From JALYSX01 sp036510515 (GTDB lineage: Bacteria > Vulcanimicrobiota > Vulcanimicrobiia > Vulcanimicrobiales > Vulcanimicrobiaceae): a stretch of 24,865 nucleotides of DNA. The stretch lies in assembly GCA_036510515.1 (NCBI GenBank), contig DATCDS010000064.1:1-24865 (forward strand), given 5' to 3'. The notes under the pieces were generated by a model. The model searched no databases. It was given only the letters and a program-made list of their open reading frames with translations, and was not told the DNA's origin. The translations under genes were made by a program, and so were the position numbers. This document shows, in pieces, positions 15,354-23,284 of the stretch; positions within the stretch are counted from its first letter, which is position 1, and each line of letters starts with the position of its first letter.

Positions 15354-16478
15354 TTACGCGTTCCCCAAGACGTCGCGGCCGCGCTGAGCGTAGATGTTGA
15401 GCAGCACGCCCACCGCCGCGAAGTCGGCGAGCATCGCGGAGCCCCCGTAGGACATGAAGGGCAGCGGGATGCCGGTGACCGGCATGATGCCCACGGTCAT
15501 GCCGATGTTGACGACCAAATGAAAGAACAGCATCGCCACGATGCCGGTCGCCAAGAGGAACCCGAAGCGGTCGCGTGCGGCAAACATCGTGCGGATCGCG
15601 CCGTAGAGCATGACGCCGTACATCGCGAGCAGCACGAGCGCGCCCAAGAAGCCGAACTCTTCGGCGAGCACCGTGAAGATGAAATCGCGCGAGTGGGTCG
15701 GTACGAAGTTGAGTTGCGTTTGCGTGCCGTGATGCAAGCCTCGGCCCAGCCAGCCGCCGTTGCCGACGGCGATCTTGGATTGATCGAGCTGATAGCCGGC
15801 GTTTTGCGGATCGGCTTTGGGATTGAGGAACACGAACAGACGCGCGCGCTGGAAGGGCTTGAGCACGAGGTTGGTGCCCAGCGTCACGCCCGCTACGGCG
15901 AGCGCGCCGGCGGCGTAGGCCAAGAAGTGTGCGATCTTGGGAAGGCCGACGAAGAGTTGCGCGGAGAGGATCGCCAGCAGCACCAGGGTCGTACCGAAGT
16001 CCGGTTGTTTGAGCACCAACAGCGCCGGGATCGCAAACGTCAGCAGCGGTTTCCACAGATCGCGTAAACGATCGTAGTGTCCTTGGCACAAGACCGTCGC
16101 CACGGCAATCGCCATTATCAGCTTGACGGGTTCGGAGGGCTGCAACTCGCCCAGCGGCCCCAGCGGAATCCACCGCTGCGCGCCGTAGGCGCCGTGACCG
16201 CCGCGCATGACGTACAGGAGCAGCAGCACGTTGATCCCGTAAAGCACCGGTGCCCAGCGGCGCCAGTTGCGGTAGTCGATCAGCGAAAATCCAAACATCG
16301 CGATGACGCCCGCGACGAGGTAGGCGATCTGCTTGCGAAACTCGCCCGAGGCGCCGGCATCGTGCGCGTTGGCCGACGCAATGCAGACGATCCCGACGAT
16401 CGAGATCGCGACGCACGCACCGGCTAACGGCCAATTGAGGTGGCGGAGGTAGCGCCTGGTGGAACTACCCACGGTCAC
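15354..16478 (-). CDS. rodA: Rod shape-determining protein RodA (SEDS glycosyltransferase)
   Basis: This 374-residue polytopic SEDS protein polymerises lipid II into glycan strands for cell elongation, with a class B PBP as partner. About ten hydrophobic helices are visible. SEDS landmarks are QPSEPVKLIMA, LKQPDFGTTLV, FLNPKADPQNAGYQLDQSKIA, the THSRDFIF loop with Asp265 (the position of the essential SEDS aspartate) and PFMSYGGSAML near the C-terminus. RodA rather than FtsW is favoured by the short N-terminus and the QSKIAVGNGGWLGRGL segment. The start is GTG 16478, overlapping the minE stop (GTGA). It is the last gene of the min operon. Confidence 0.95.
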   Translation of the reverse strand: MTVGSSTRRYLRHLNWPLAGACVAISIVGIVCIASANAHDAGASGEFRKQIAYLVAGVIAMFGFSLIDYRNWRRWAPVLYGINVLLLLYVMRGGHGAYGAQRWIPLGPLGELQPSEPVKLIMAIAVATVLCQGHYDRLRDLWKPLLTFAIPALLVLKQPDFGTTLVLLAILSAQLFVGLPKIAHFLAYAAGALAVAGVTLGTNLVLKPFQRARLFVFLNPKADPQNAGYQLDQSKIAVGNGGWLGRGLHHGTQTQLNFVPTHSRDFIFTVLAEEFGFLGALVLLAMYGVMLYGAIRTMFAARDRFGFLLATGIVAMLFFHLVVNIGMTVGIMPVTGIPLPFMSYGGSAMLADFAAVGVLLNIYAQRGRDVLGNA

Positions 16479-16840
16479 GTCGCGGGCGCGGGCTCCGCGA
16501 GGGTGGAGGACGCGGCGGCTTTGCGGCGGCGCTTGCGGCGCGGCAGTCCCGTCGATGGCGTCGACGGCGGTTTGCGTTCCTCGTTCTGCCGGTTCACCGC
16601 CAGGATCGGAACGTTGGCCAGCATCGCCAGCGCCTTGTCTTGCTGTTCGAAGTTGACCTCGATCTTATCGCGATCGACTTGAACGTACTTGGAAATAACG
16701 TCGATGAAGTCGCGCTTCATCGCTTCGACCATCTCGGGGGCCAGCGACAGGTGATCGCTCATCAGCACCAAGCGCAGGCGCTCTTTGGCGGTCGAACTCG
16801 AGCCGGGCTGGCCGAAGATCTTTCGTAGAAACTCGATCAC
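16475..16840 (-). CDS. minE: Cell division topological specificity factor MinE
   Basis: This 121-residue protein stimulates MinD ATPase and drives pole-to-pole oscillation. Residues 1-10 form an amphipathic membrane-targeting helix (MIEFLRKIFG), 18-30 the MinD-binding segment (AKERLRLVLMSDH) and about 31-80 the dimerisation domain (IEVNFEQQDKALAMLANVPI). MinE is usually about 85-90 residues. The extra 35 or so form a tail with a basic cluster at 101-107 (RRKRRRK) and a low-complexity end. The start is GTG 16840, which overlaps the upstream minD stop (GTGA), and its own stop overlaps the rodA start the same way. Confidence 0.93.
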   Translation of the reverse strand: MIEFLRKIFGQPGSSSTAKERLRLVLMSDHLSLAPEMVEAMKRDFIDVISKYVQVDRDKIEVNFEQQDKALAMLANVPILAVNRQNEERKPPSTPSTGLPRRKRRRKAAASSTLAEPAPAT

Positions 16841-17703
16841 TTGCGGCCTCCGAACAGATCGCCGATTTTTTCCATGAACGTCGGCTTGCTCTCCACCGTT
16901 GGCGCGGCCACGTCATCGCCGGCCAAGCGCGCGGCGATCGCGTGGTAGGCCCGTGCGGTCGCGCCGTCGGTACGCAGGGCGATCGGCTCGCCGCGGTTGG
17001 TCGTGACGATGATTTCGGGTTCGTCGGCGATAACGCCCAAGAGCGGCAGGCGCAGGATGGCGTTGACGTCTTCGACCGAGAGCATCTTGCCTTTCTTGAC
17101 CATCGCCGGGCGCAAGCGGTTGACGATGAGCTGCGGGCGAAAGCGGTTGCCCAGCAGACCGATGACCCGGTCGACGTCGCGCACCGCCGAGACTTCGGGC
17201 GTGCAGACGACGATCGCTTCCTGCGCGCCCACGACGGCGTTCCTAAAGCCCATCTCGATGCCGGCCGGGCAATCGATCAGCACGTAGTCGAACCGTTCGC
17301 GCAGCTGCTCGATTAACGCGCGCATCTTCTCGGTGTCGACCTCGTCCTTCTCTCGCGTTTGGGCCGCAGCGAGCAAGACCAGGTTGTCGTGATGCTTGTC
17401 GCGCACCAGCGCCTCGTCGAGCGAAACCGTCTCCTCAAGCACGTCGAGCACGTGGTATTTCACGCGGCTCTCCAAGCCCAGCACGATGTCCAGGTTGCGC
17501 AGGCCGACGTCCGCGTCGACCAGCGCGACGGTCGCGCCGCGTGCGGCTAGCGCGTGACCGAGATTGGCCGTGGTGGTCGTCTTGCCGACGCCGCCCTTGC
17601 CCGACGTGACCACGATCGCGCGGCCCAGCGTGCGCGGGAGCGCGGCGGCCGCGGCGTCGCGGCCGGCTTCGTTGTCGTCTGCATCGTCTGCGAGCACATG
17701 CAT
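16837..17703 (-). CDS. minD: Septum site-determining ATPase MinD, second paralogue
   Basis: This is a 288-residue deviant Walker A (ParA/MinD) ATPase. The P-loop is SGKGGVGKTTTTANLG with signature Lys36 and catalytic-loop Lys41; DADVGLRNLDIVLGLE follows, and IDCPAGIE is the Walker B region. The C-terminus (FMEKIGDLFGGRK) is an amphipathic membrane-targeting helix. About 27 acidic and alanine-rich residues before the conserved GRAIVVTSGKGG are absent from the other MinD. It starts 6 bases after the first minD stops and overlaps minE. All sites needed for ATP binding, dimerisation and membrane binding look present, so it is not a pseudogene. Division of labour with the first MinD is unknown. 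Confidence 0.93.
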   Translation of the reverse strand: MHVLADDADDNEAGRDAAAAALPRTLGRAIVVTSGKGGVGKTTTTANLGHALAARGATVALVDADVGLRNLDIVLGLESRVKYHVLDVLEETVSLDEALVRDKHHDNLVLLAAAQTREKDEVDTEKMRALIEQLRERFDYVLIDCPAGIEMGFRNAVVGAQEAIVVCTPEVSAVRDVDRVIGLLGNRFRPQLIVNRLRPAMVKKGKMLSVEDVNAILRLPLLGVIADEPEIIVTTNRGEPIALRTDGATARAYHAIAARLAGDDVAAPTVESKPTFMEKIGDLFGGRK

Positions 17704-17709
17704 CTGTCG

Positions 17710-18501
17710 TTACCCCGCCTTGAGCGCGCCCAAGAGGCGCCCGAAGAATCCTTGGCTATCAAAATTAGTGAACGGCACGAGTTCGCCTTCCAAACGACGT
17801 GCGATCTTATCGTACACGATGCTCAGGCGATTTTGCTCGTTGAGGACGATCGGTTCGCCTTTATTGGTCGTATCGATGATTTCTTCGTCGTCGGGGACGA
17901 TGCCCAGCAACTCGGCCGACAAAATTTCGCAGACGTCCTCGACCGACAGCATGTCGCCGCTGCGCACCATATCGGGCCGGATGCGGTTGACGATCAGCCG
18001 AACGGGCAAGCCCCTCTCGCTGACCTTGCCGATCACGCGGTCGGCGTCGCGGATCGCGCTGACCTCGGGGGTGGTCACGACGATCGCCTCGCCGGCACCG
18101 GCGATCGCGTTGCGAAACCCGCCCTCGATGCCGGCCGGACAGTCGATGATGACGAAGTCGGCCAACTCGGCCGCCTGATCCATCAGGGCCGCGAACTGTT
18201 CGGGAGAAATCGCGTCCTTGTCGCGCGTTTGCGCGGCGGGCAGGATCGACAGCGATTCGAAACGCTTGTCCTTGATCAGTGCCTGGCGCAGCTGGCAGCG
18301 TCCTTCGGAGACCTCGATCAGGTCGAAGACGATGCGCTTTTCGAGGCCCAACACCAGGTCGAGGTTGCGCAAGCCGATGTCGGCATCGACGAGGATCACG
18401 CGTTGGCCGCGCTTTGCTAACGCCGCGCCCAGGTTCGCGGTGGTCGTCGTCTTGCCGACGCCGCCCTTGCCCGACGTGATAACGATCTTGCGAGCACTCA
18501 A
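17710..18501 (-). CDS. minD: Septum site-determining ATPase MinD, first paralogue
   Basis: This 263-residue MinD is the family's usual length. The P-loop SGKGGVGKTTTTANLG has signature Lys12 and Lys17, DADIGLRNLDLVLGLE follows, and IDCPAGIE is the Walker B region. The C-terminus (QGFFGRLLGALKAG) fits the membrane-targeting helix. The start is TTG 18501: a strong GGAGG lies 7 bases before it, the TTG overlaps the minC stop as TTGA, and the protein then opens directly at MSARKIVITSGKGG. The longer open frame to 18588 runs back into minC and is rejected. It lies directly before a second minD. Confidence 0.94.
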   Translation of the reverse strand: MSARKIVITSGKGGVGKTTTTANLGAALAKRGQRVILVDADIGLRNLDLVLGLEKRIVFDLIEVSEGRCQLRQALIKDKRFESLSILPAAQTRDKDAISPEQFAALMDQAAELADFVIIDCPAGIEGGFRNAIAGAGEAIVVTTPEVSAIRDADRVIGKVSERGLPVRLIVNRIRPDMVRSGDMLSVEDVCEILSAELLGIVPDDEEIIDTTNKGEPIVLNEQNRLSIVYDKIARRLEGELVPFTNFDSQGFFGRLLGALKAG

Positions 18502-19295
18502 GCCGGGACCTCCCCCAAACGACCAAATGGTACGATGACGATTTTTCCATCGCGCACGAACGCGATCTCGGCGACGGGTTCCGCGCAACGCTCCTGCGCT
18601 TCGGCGGCGATGCAGGCGGCGATGCGCAGCTGGGTGGGCGCGAGCTCCAGCGCGTAGATGCGCGCGGAGGCATCGCCCTGCGCGCCCGCGTGCGCTACCC
18701 CGCGCAGCGCGCCAAACACCAGGATGTCGCCGGTCGCCAGCAGTTCGGCGCCCGGATTGACGTCGCCGACGACGGCGATGTTGCCGATTTGCTGGAGCGA
18801 CTGCCCACCGCGCAAGGTGCCGACGTGATAGAGTGTCGCCGGACCGGCCTCGACGATCTGCAAAGGTTTGGGGGCGGGCTCGGGCTGGCGCGGATCGGCG
18901 CGCCGAACGCTGGGCTCGCCTTGTTTGCGCCGCTGGGCGATATCGGCACGGGCGCCGGCAAAATCGGCGACCAGCGATCGCGCGGAATCGGAAAGCTGCA
19001 CTTCGCGCGGGCCGCGCAACGCCCGCCGATGCTCCAACTGCTCGACGCCGGCGACCGGCGCGCTCCCCGCCTCGGTGCCTTGGAGATCGATGCCGAAGCG
19101 CTCCAAGAGCGCGCGAAGCACGTCGAGTTGCTCGCGCTCGGGGAGCCGCGTGCCGAAAACGGCGGTCGCCGCCGTGCCGCGATAAAAATCGGGGCGCTCG
19201 CTTAAGCGCTCCTCCAACTCGAGCAAGGCCTCGTCGAACGAGCGATCGCCAAAGACGACCTCGATTCCCATTCCTTTTCCACGCAGCAGCGCCAT
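18498..19295 (-). CDS. minC: Septum site-determining protein MinC
   Basis: This 265-residue inhibitor of FtsZ assembly is brought to the membrane by MinD. The N-terminal domain (about 1-100) is weakly conserved. A Pro/Arg-rich linker follows, then the C-terminal beta-helix domain (about 160-240) with GTLRGGQSLQQIGNIAVVGDVNPGAELLATGDILVFGALRG split over its rungs. The MinD-binding RSGQ motif of well-studied MinC proteins reads RGGQ here. ATG 19295 is preferred; ATG 19271, preceded closely by a purine-rich stretch, is an alternative that removes eight residues. It heads the operon minC-minD-minD-minE-rodA and overlaps the first minD by four bases. Confidence 0.9.
   Translation of the reverse strand: MALLRGKGMGIEVVFGDRSFDEALLELEERLSERPDFYRGTAATAVFGTRLPEREQLDVLRALLERFGIDLQGTEAGSAPVAGVEQLEHRRALRGPREVQLSDSARSLVADFAGARADIAQRRKQGEPSVRRADPRQPEPAPKPLQIVEAGPATLYHVGTLRGGQSLQQIGNIAVVGDVNPGAELLATGDILVFGALRGVAHAGAQGDASARIYALELAPTQLRIAACIAAEAQERCAEPVAEIAFVRDGKIVIVPFGRLGEVPA
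18509..18513 (-). promoter_or_regulatory. Ribosome-binding site deciding the TTG start of the first minD
   Basis: On the minus strand GGAGG, inside GGGGGAGGT, lies 7 bases before TTG 18501. This is the best Shine-Dalgarno match noted in the window, and it supports a TTG start over the upstream in-frame codons. Confidence 0.75.
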
Positions 19296-19304
19296 CGGAA
19301 AGGC

Positions 19305-19386
19305 GGGTTCACAGGTCTGGTGAAGACCCCTGCCGGCCTCCACAACGCGTTCACAAAAACTTAGCGTTATCCACAACCCATCCACA
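19305..19386 (+). promoter_or_regulatory. DnaA-box-like cluster upstream of minC
   Basis: A perfect DnaA box TTATCCACA lies at 19367-19375. CCATCCACA (19378-19386) matches 7 of 9. GCCTCCACA (19336-19344), GCGTTCACA (19347-19355) and GGGTTCACA (19305-19313) share the CACA end in the same orientation. Neighbouring copies are 11, 20 and 11 bases apart. The cluster lies in the 183-base gap between divergent minC and the M48 gene. DnaA control of these promoters is inferred; there is no dnaA or dnaN nearby to suggest a chromosomal origin. Confidence 0.45.
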
Positions 19387-19396
19387 GCGCAAAATC

Positions 19397-19441
19397 GTAC
19401 CTTCAGGGTACCGGGCGGCTTCCTAGAGAACGTTCCGGAAC
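19397..19441. promoter_or_regulatory. Palindromic operator-like sites before the M48 gene
   Basis: GTACC-TTCAG-GGTAC (19397-19411) is an inverted repeat with a 5-base spacer. GAACGTTCCGGAAC (19428-19441) contains two overlapping perfect palindromes (GAACGTTC and GTTCCGGAAC). Both lie 38-82 bases before the M48 start codon, a plausible place for a regulator to bind. No protein can be named. Confidence 0.35.
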
Positions 19442-19478
19442 AAACCCGCACCGGACGGGTACGGAGAAAAGAGCTGCT

Positions 19479-21491
19479 ATGTTCTTCCGCATTCTTTGGG
19501 TCCTCACGATCGTCTCACTGCTCAGCGCCGCGGCGCCGCTGCCGGCTCGCGCCGTATCGACGCAAGACGAGATTGCGATGGGGCAAGCCCAGGACAAGCA
19601 GATCGTCCAAACCAGCGTGGTCGAAACCGATCCGCTGCTCAACGCCTACGCCAACTCGATCGCCAACAAGCTGTGGGCCGAGACCGCGCGCAAGGACATC
19701 CCCTACAATCTCAAGATCATCAAGGCGCAGGACGTCAACTCGTTTGCGACCGAAGGCGGCTTCATCTACCTCGACGAGGGGCTGATCGACTTCGTGCAGT
19801 CCGACGACGAGCTCGCCAGCGTGATCGGGCACGAGACCGGACACATCGAGCGCCGGCACCTCATCACGATGAGTTCCAAAGCGACGGCGATGAGCATCCT
19901 CTTCGGATTGGCCTCGCTGTTCTCGCCGCTGATATACAACTTCGGCAATCTCATCCAAGCCGGTGCCATGGCCAAGATGTCGCGCGCCGACGAAATTCAA
20001 GCCGACCGTTACGGACTGCAGTTGATGTCGCGCGCCGGCTACGATCCTAACGCCATGGTTACCATGATGGCCCATCTCAACGTGTTGGCCGACGCGCACG
20101 AAGACGTCGTCGACAAGTACTTGGCGGGCCACCCCGATTCCAAGGCGCGCGTCGCTCATCTGCTGGGCTATCCCGAACTCGATCCCAACAAGGTGACGCC
20201 GGACGAAATGCTGGTGCGCGCGCTTTCTGACGAAGAGCGCGCCCGCTACAACATCGCCGCCCTGGACCTGACGCAGATCCTTCAAAAGCAACCCGGCAAC
20301 ACCGAAGCGATGCTCAAGCTCGGCCAGGCCCAACTCGCGCTGGGTCAGACCAGCAAGAGCGAACAAACGCTTTCCGACGCGTTGCAATCGATCAGCCCGC
20401 AAACGCGCGCCGACGCCCAGCAGAGCATTCTTGCCTTGCGGGATATCGATTCGCGTCGCGTCTCGCTGCTGCGTCCGGATTTAGCCGCGCTGCGCGGGGC
20501 GATGGCCCAGGCGCAGGACCGGCAAGCGCAAGCGGCAGCGCAAATTCAAGTTCGACGCGACGAAGGCAAGACCGAGATCAAGGCCGTCAGCGATCGCATC
20601 GAAGCCGTCGGTTACGAGTTTCCCGATTTGAGCAACGTCGACATCAAACCCGGCTCTCGCTTAGAGGCCATGGCCAAGGACCTCGAGGCCATCTCGCGCT
20701 CGCTCACCAGCGCGACCGAAGACTGCAACGCGGCGATCGGCGGCGTCGGATCGATCGATAAAGATAAGGAAAGTGGACTGCTCAAGGAAACCGCCGGAAT
20801 CCTCACGCAGATGCAAGCGCCCCTGTCGCTCGATCCGATCCCGTCGGACTCTTTGGCCGTGTTGCCGTCGTACCCGCAACTGTTCGGGGACCTGACCCGC
20901 GCGAACGGCGATATGCTTGCCTCGGTCGACGCGAGTCGGGCCGCGCTGATTATGGTCGATCAATCGCTGGGAGATCTCGACATCTTCCTCAAAGCGCTCC
21001 ATCAAACCAGCGGGCTCAACTTCATGGGCGATATCTCGATGTCCGATTCCAAGACGCTGCAGGCGCCGCTCCAAACCGCCGAGGATTCGATGGACAAGGC
21101 CGCGACGGCGGCGTCGCAGGCGCTGCAACTCTACAACATGGCGCGCTCGCGCCAGATTTCGGTACGCATCACGATGCTCGGCCTAGGGACCTCGCCCGCG
21201 AGATACGCGACGTTACAATACGCGCTCGATCAGCGTTTCCACTCCACGGGTCTCGACTACAGCTCGATGGTTCACCAAGACCTCACGCCGGGCGACGTTA
21301 CCGCCGCCACGATCTTGGCCGCCGACGTGAAATCCTCACCGCAAGAGATCGTCGACGAAGCGCGCGCCAATCACCGCACGATGGTCGACGAAGCCAACGC
21401 GCGCGGAATGCACAGTTGGCCCTTGGAAATTTTCATGGGCCTGACCTATCTGGACTACACGGACGATCCCACGCAGGAAATGCACCTGTAA
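19479..21491 (+). CDS. Exported M48-family metalloprotease (BepA-like N-terminus)
   Basis: This 670-residue protein has a signal peptide (residues 1-25, ending ARA) and an M48 zinc-protease domain. HETGH at 118-122 gives two zinc ligands, and Glu172 in RADEIQADRYG gives the third. The opening (TQDEIAMGQAQDKQI) and the layout resemble BepA/YfgC, a periplasmic protease and chaperone of outer-membrane assembly. A TPR-like segment follows (about 255-310). Residues 320-670 are helical with coiled-coil character (about 335-370), match no family I recognise, and make the protein some 180 residues longer than BepA. It is followed one base later by the DUF697-like gene, so they probably form a transcription unit. 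Confidence 0.88.
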   Translation: MFFRILWVLTIVSLLSAAAPLPARAVSTQDEIAMGQAQDKQIVQTSVVETDPLLNAYANSIANKLWAETARKDIPYNLKIIKAQDVNSFATEGGFIYLDEGLIDFVQSDDELASVIGHETGHIERRHLITMSSKATAMSILFGLASLFSPLIYNFGNLIQAGAMAKMSRADEIQADRYGLQLMSRAGYDPNAMVTMMAHLNVLADAHEDVVDKYLAGHPDSKARVAHLLGYPELDPNKVTPDEMLVRALSDEERARYNIAALDLTQILQKQPGNTEAMLKLGQAQLALGQTSKSEQTLSDALQSISPQTRADAQQSILALRDIDSRRVSLLRPDLAALRGAMAQAQDRQAQAAAQIQVRRDEGKTEIKAVSDRIEAVGYEFPDLSNVDIKPGSRLEAMAKDLEAISRSLTSATEDCNAAIGGVGSIDKDKESGLLKETAGILTQMQAPLSLDPIPSDSLAVLPSYPQLFGDLTRANGDMLASVDASRAALIMVDQSLGDLDIFLKALHQTSGLNFMGDISMSDSKTLQAPLQTAEDSMDKAATAASQALQLYNMARSRQISVRITMLGLGTSPARYATLQYALDQRFHSTGLDYSSMVHQDLTPGDVTAATILAADVKSSPQEIVDEARANHRTMVDEANARGMHSWPLEIFMGLTYLDYTDDPTQEMHL

Positions 21492-21492
21492 G

Positions 21493-22482
21493 ATGGCTTC
21501 CGCCCTGGGCGCACGCGATCTCTTCCGCCTGTTTCGCGGTCTCGACGTCGGCAAGGTGAACGCCGGCTCGCGCAAGCCGTTTCGCTTTCTGTTGTGCGGC
21601 GATCCGGCGCTGGTCGCCGAACTGCGCGCGCTGCTGCTGCACGGGCATCCCGACGACGTGGTGCCGCTCGACGCCGCGGCCTGCTTGGAGGCCTTCGCAA
21701 TCCCAACCCCGCCGGCAGCCGATCCGCGCGAGACGCGCGTCGCGATGTTTTTGGGCCGCCGCGGCGATCTCGCGTCCGCGAACGTGGCGTCGCTGCGGTC
21801 CTTGGGCGTACCGATTTTCGCGATCACCGTCGATCCCGAGGCGCTGCCCAGCGGACCGCCCGCGCCGCCGGCTGCGGGAACGTGGGCCGAATATGTCGTG
21901 CCGTCGCTGGAGCGCGACGCCCTGCGCGGCCGCGTTTTTCCGCACATCGTCACGCGCTGTAAGAACGTCGAGATCGCCGTCGGGCGCCGTCTGCCCGCAA
22001 TGCGCGAAACCGTCGCAGCCCAACTCACCCGCGATGCGGCCAACACCGCCCTCAAGGTCGCGTTGGCCAGCGCGGTGGTCGACCACATCCCAGTGGTCGG
22101 TATCGTGCTTGGCGCGTTCGCTTCGGCCGGCGACATGGTCGCCATCACCGGCATTCAAATGATGCTGCTGCTCCACATCGAGGCGACCTACGGGCGCGAT
22201 CCCGACGTCCAGCGCATGTGGCAACTGCTGCCGGTCATCGGAGGCGGTTTCGGCTGGCGCACGATCGCGCGCGAACTGGCCGGGTTCGTGCCGGTCGCCG
22301 GCATCGCGATCAAGGGCGCGATCGCGTACGCGGGAACGATCGTCGTCGGTGAAGGCGTCACGTTCCTCCACGAACACGGGCGCCACATGAACAAAGCGCA
22401 GGCCGCGCAGCTCTACGCGCGCACCAAGGACGATGCGATGACCTTCGCCCGTCAGCTGATCGGTAAACTCAAACCGCGTTAG
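21493..22482 (+). CDS. DUF697/YcjF-like membrane protein with degenerate GTPase-like N-terminus
   Basis: Residues about 180-310 match the DUF697/YcjF pattern: VVDHIPVVGIVLGAFASAGDM, a Gln-containing helix (ITGIQMMLLLHIEATYG), PVIGGGFGWRTIARE, FVPVAGIAIKGAIAYAGT and a closing amphipathic helix. This domain usually follows an Era-like GTPase. Here the N-terminus (about 28-165) keeps alternating strands and helices (PFRFLLCGDPALVAELRALL, ETRVAMFLG, VPIFAITVD) but has no P-loop GxxxxGK(S/T), so it cannot bind GTP in the normal way. The function is unknown; membrane association is inferred from the hydrophobic segments. It starts one base after the M48 stop and ends 4 bases from the convergent RDD gene. 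Confidence 0.75.
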   Translation: MASALGARDLFRLFRGLDVGKVNAGSRKPFRFLLCGDPALVAELRALLLHGHPDDVVPLDAAACLEAFAIPTPPAADPRETRVAMFLGRRGDLASANVASLRSLGVPIFAITVDPEALPSGPPAPPAAGTWAEYVVPSLERDALRGRVFPHIVTRCKNVEIAVGRRLPAMRETVAAQLTRDAANTALKVALASAVVDHIPVVGIVLGAFASAGDMVAITGIQMMLLLHIEATYGRDPDVQRMWQLLPVIGGGFGWRTIARELAGFVPVAGIAIKGAIAYAGTIVVGEGVTFLHEHGRHMNKAQAAQLYARTKDDAMTFARQLIGKLKPR

Positions 22483-22486
22483 CTCG

Positions 22487-23227
22487 TTAGGACAGGCGCT
22501 CTAGCAGTTCTTCATCCTCAAGGGATGCCAACGCGGCTGGGACGCGCGGGCGGACGCGCGCGGCGATCCGCAGCGCGAGGTCGCGACGTCGGTCGCCAGA
22601 GAGTTGATCGCGGCGTTCCAGAAAGTTTGCGATCAGCGCTCGTTCCTCGTCGCCCAGGAGCGACGCCGCGGTCACCGACGCCGGTTGCGGCAAGGCGCGC
22701 AGAAAATTCTTGATCGGGACGAACCTGGATTCGCGTACGACGATCGTCCCGGCCGCGTAATCGCCGACGCGCTTATTCTCGGGCGACAGCAGCGTCGAGA
22801 CCGCCGAGAGCGCGTAGAATAGCAACAGCTGTTCGCCGATGCGAATGACGTTGCGGAGGAACGACGCGCCGAAATCGACGGGGTACCCGCCGTCGCGGAC
22901 CACCCGAATACCCAGCAGTTTCTTTCCCGGCGTCTGCCCGTTCCAGAATATCTCGAACAAGATGAAGTAGCCGTAGAAGATCGTAAACACGATCGCGACG
23001 ACGATCGCGATGCCGATCGATTGAGCCCAACTATCCTGGTGTTCTTGCCGAACGACGGCCGGCGAGGCGTGCGACGCTAAGTACGTGAGGCCCCAAAAGA
23101 TCAACAGAATAACGGCAACCTGAATCAAGAGGTCGACGAAGACGGCCAGAAAGCGGCTCCCCAGCCCCGCCAGCTCGTAACGAAATGCGACGCTTTCGGG
23201 CGTTCGAATGTCGACATCGCGGTCCAT
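22487..23227 (-). CDS. RDD-family membrane protein
   Basis: This is a 246-residue protein. The RDD domain has three hydrophobic segments (about 22-52, 65-95 and 128-155). Its namesake residues lie in GSRFLAVFVD, with the usual GQTPGKKLLGIRVVRDGG motif between the second and third helices and KRVGDYAAGTIVV after the third. The C-terminal 75 residues are soluble and charged (LGDEERALIANFLERRDQL), as in RDD proteins encoded beside SpoIIM and DUF58 genes. The start is ATG 23227, just before the RDD fold; upstream codons in this frame are antisense to the SpoIIM gene. The molecular role of RDD proteins is not known. It diverges from the SpoIIM gene across 57 bases. Confidence 0.88.
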   Translation of the reverse strand: MDRDVDIRTPESVAFRYELAGLGSRFLAVFVDLLIQVAVILLIFWGLTYLASHASPAVVRQEHQDSWAQSIGIAIVVAIVFTIFYGYFILFEIFWNGQTPGKKLLGIRVVRDGGYPVDFGASFLRNVIRIGEQLLLFYALSAVSTLLSPENKRVGDYAAGTIVVRESRFVPIKNFLRALPQPASVTAASLLGDEERALIANFLERRDQLSGDRRRDLALRIAARVRPRVPAALASLEDEELLERLS

Positions 23228-23284
23228 GGAGTCTGCTTCGACGCACGCGGCATGAGCCTCTGTATCGTTGACGAAGAGGCGCGC

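Noticed and set aside
15312..16067. Plus-strand frame antisense to rodA
   Set aside because: It is Glu/Arg/His-rich without motifs. RodA on the minus strand explains the region.
18502..18588. 5' extension of the first minD frame
   Set aside because: It overlaps minC out of phase. GGAGG 7 bases before TTG 18501 and homology at the P-loop favour the short form.
19305..19386. Chromosomal replication origin
   Set aside because: There is one perfect DnaA box but no dnaA, dnaN or gyrB, no clear AT-rich unwinding element, and only 183 bases of intergenic space.
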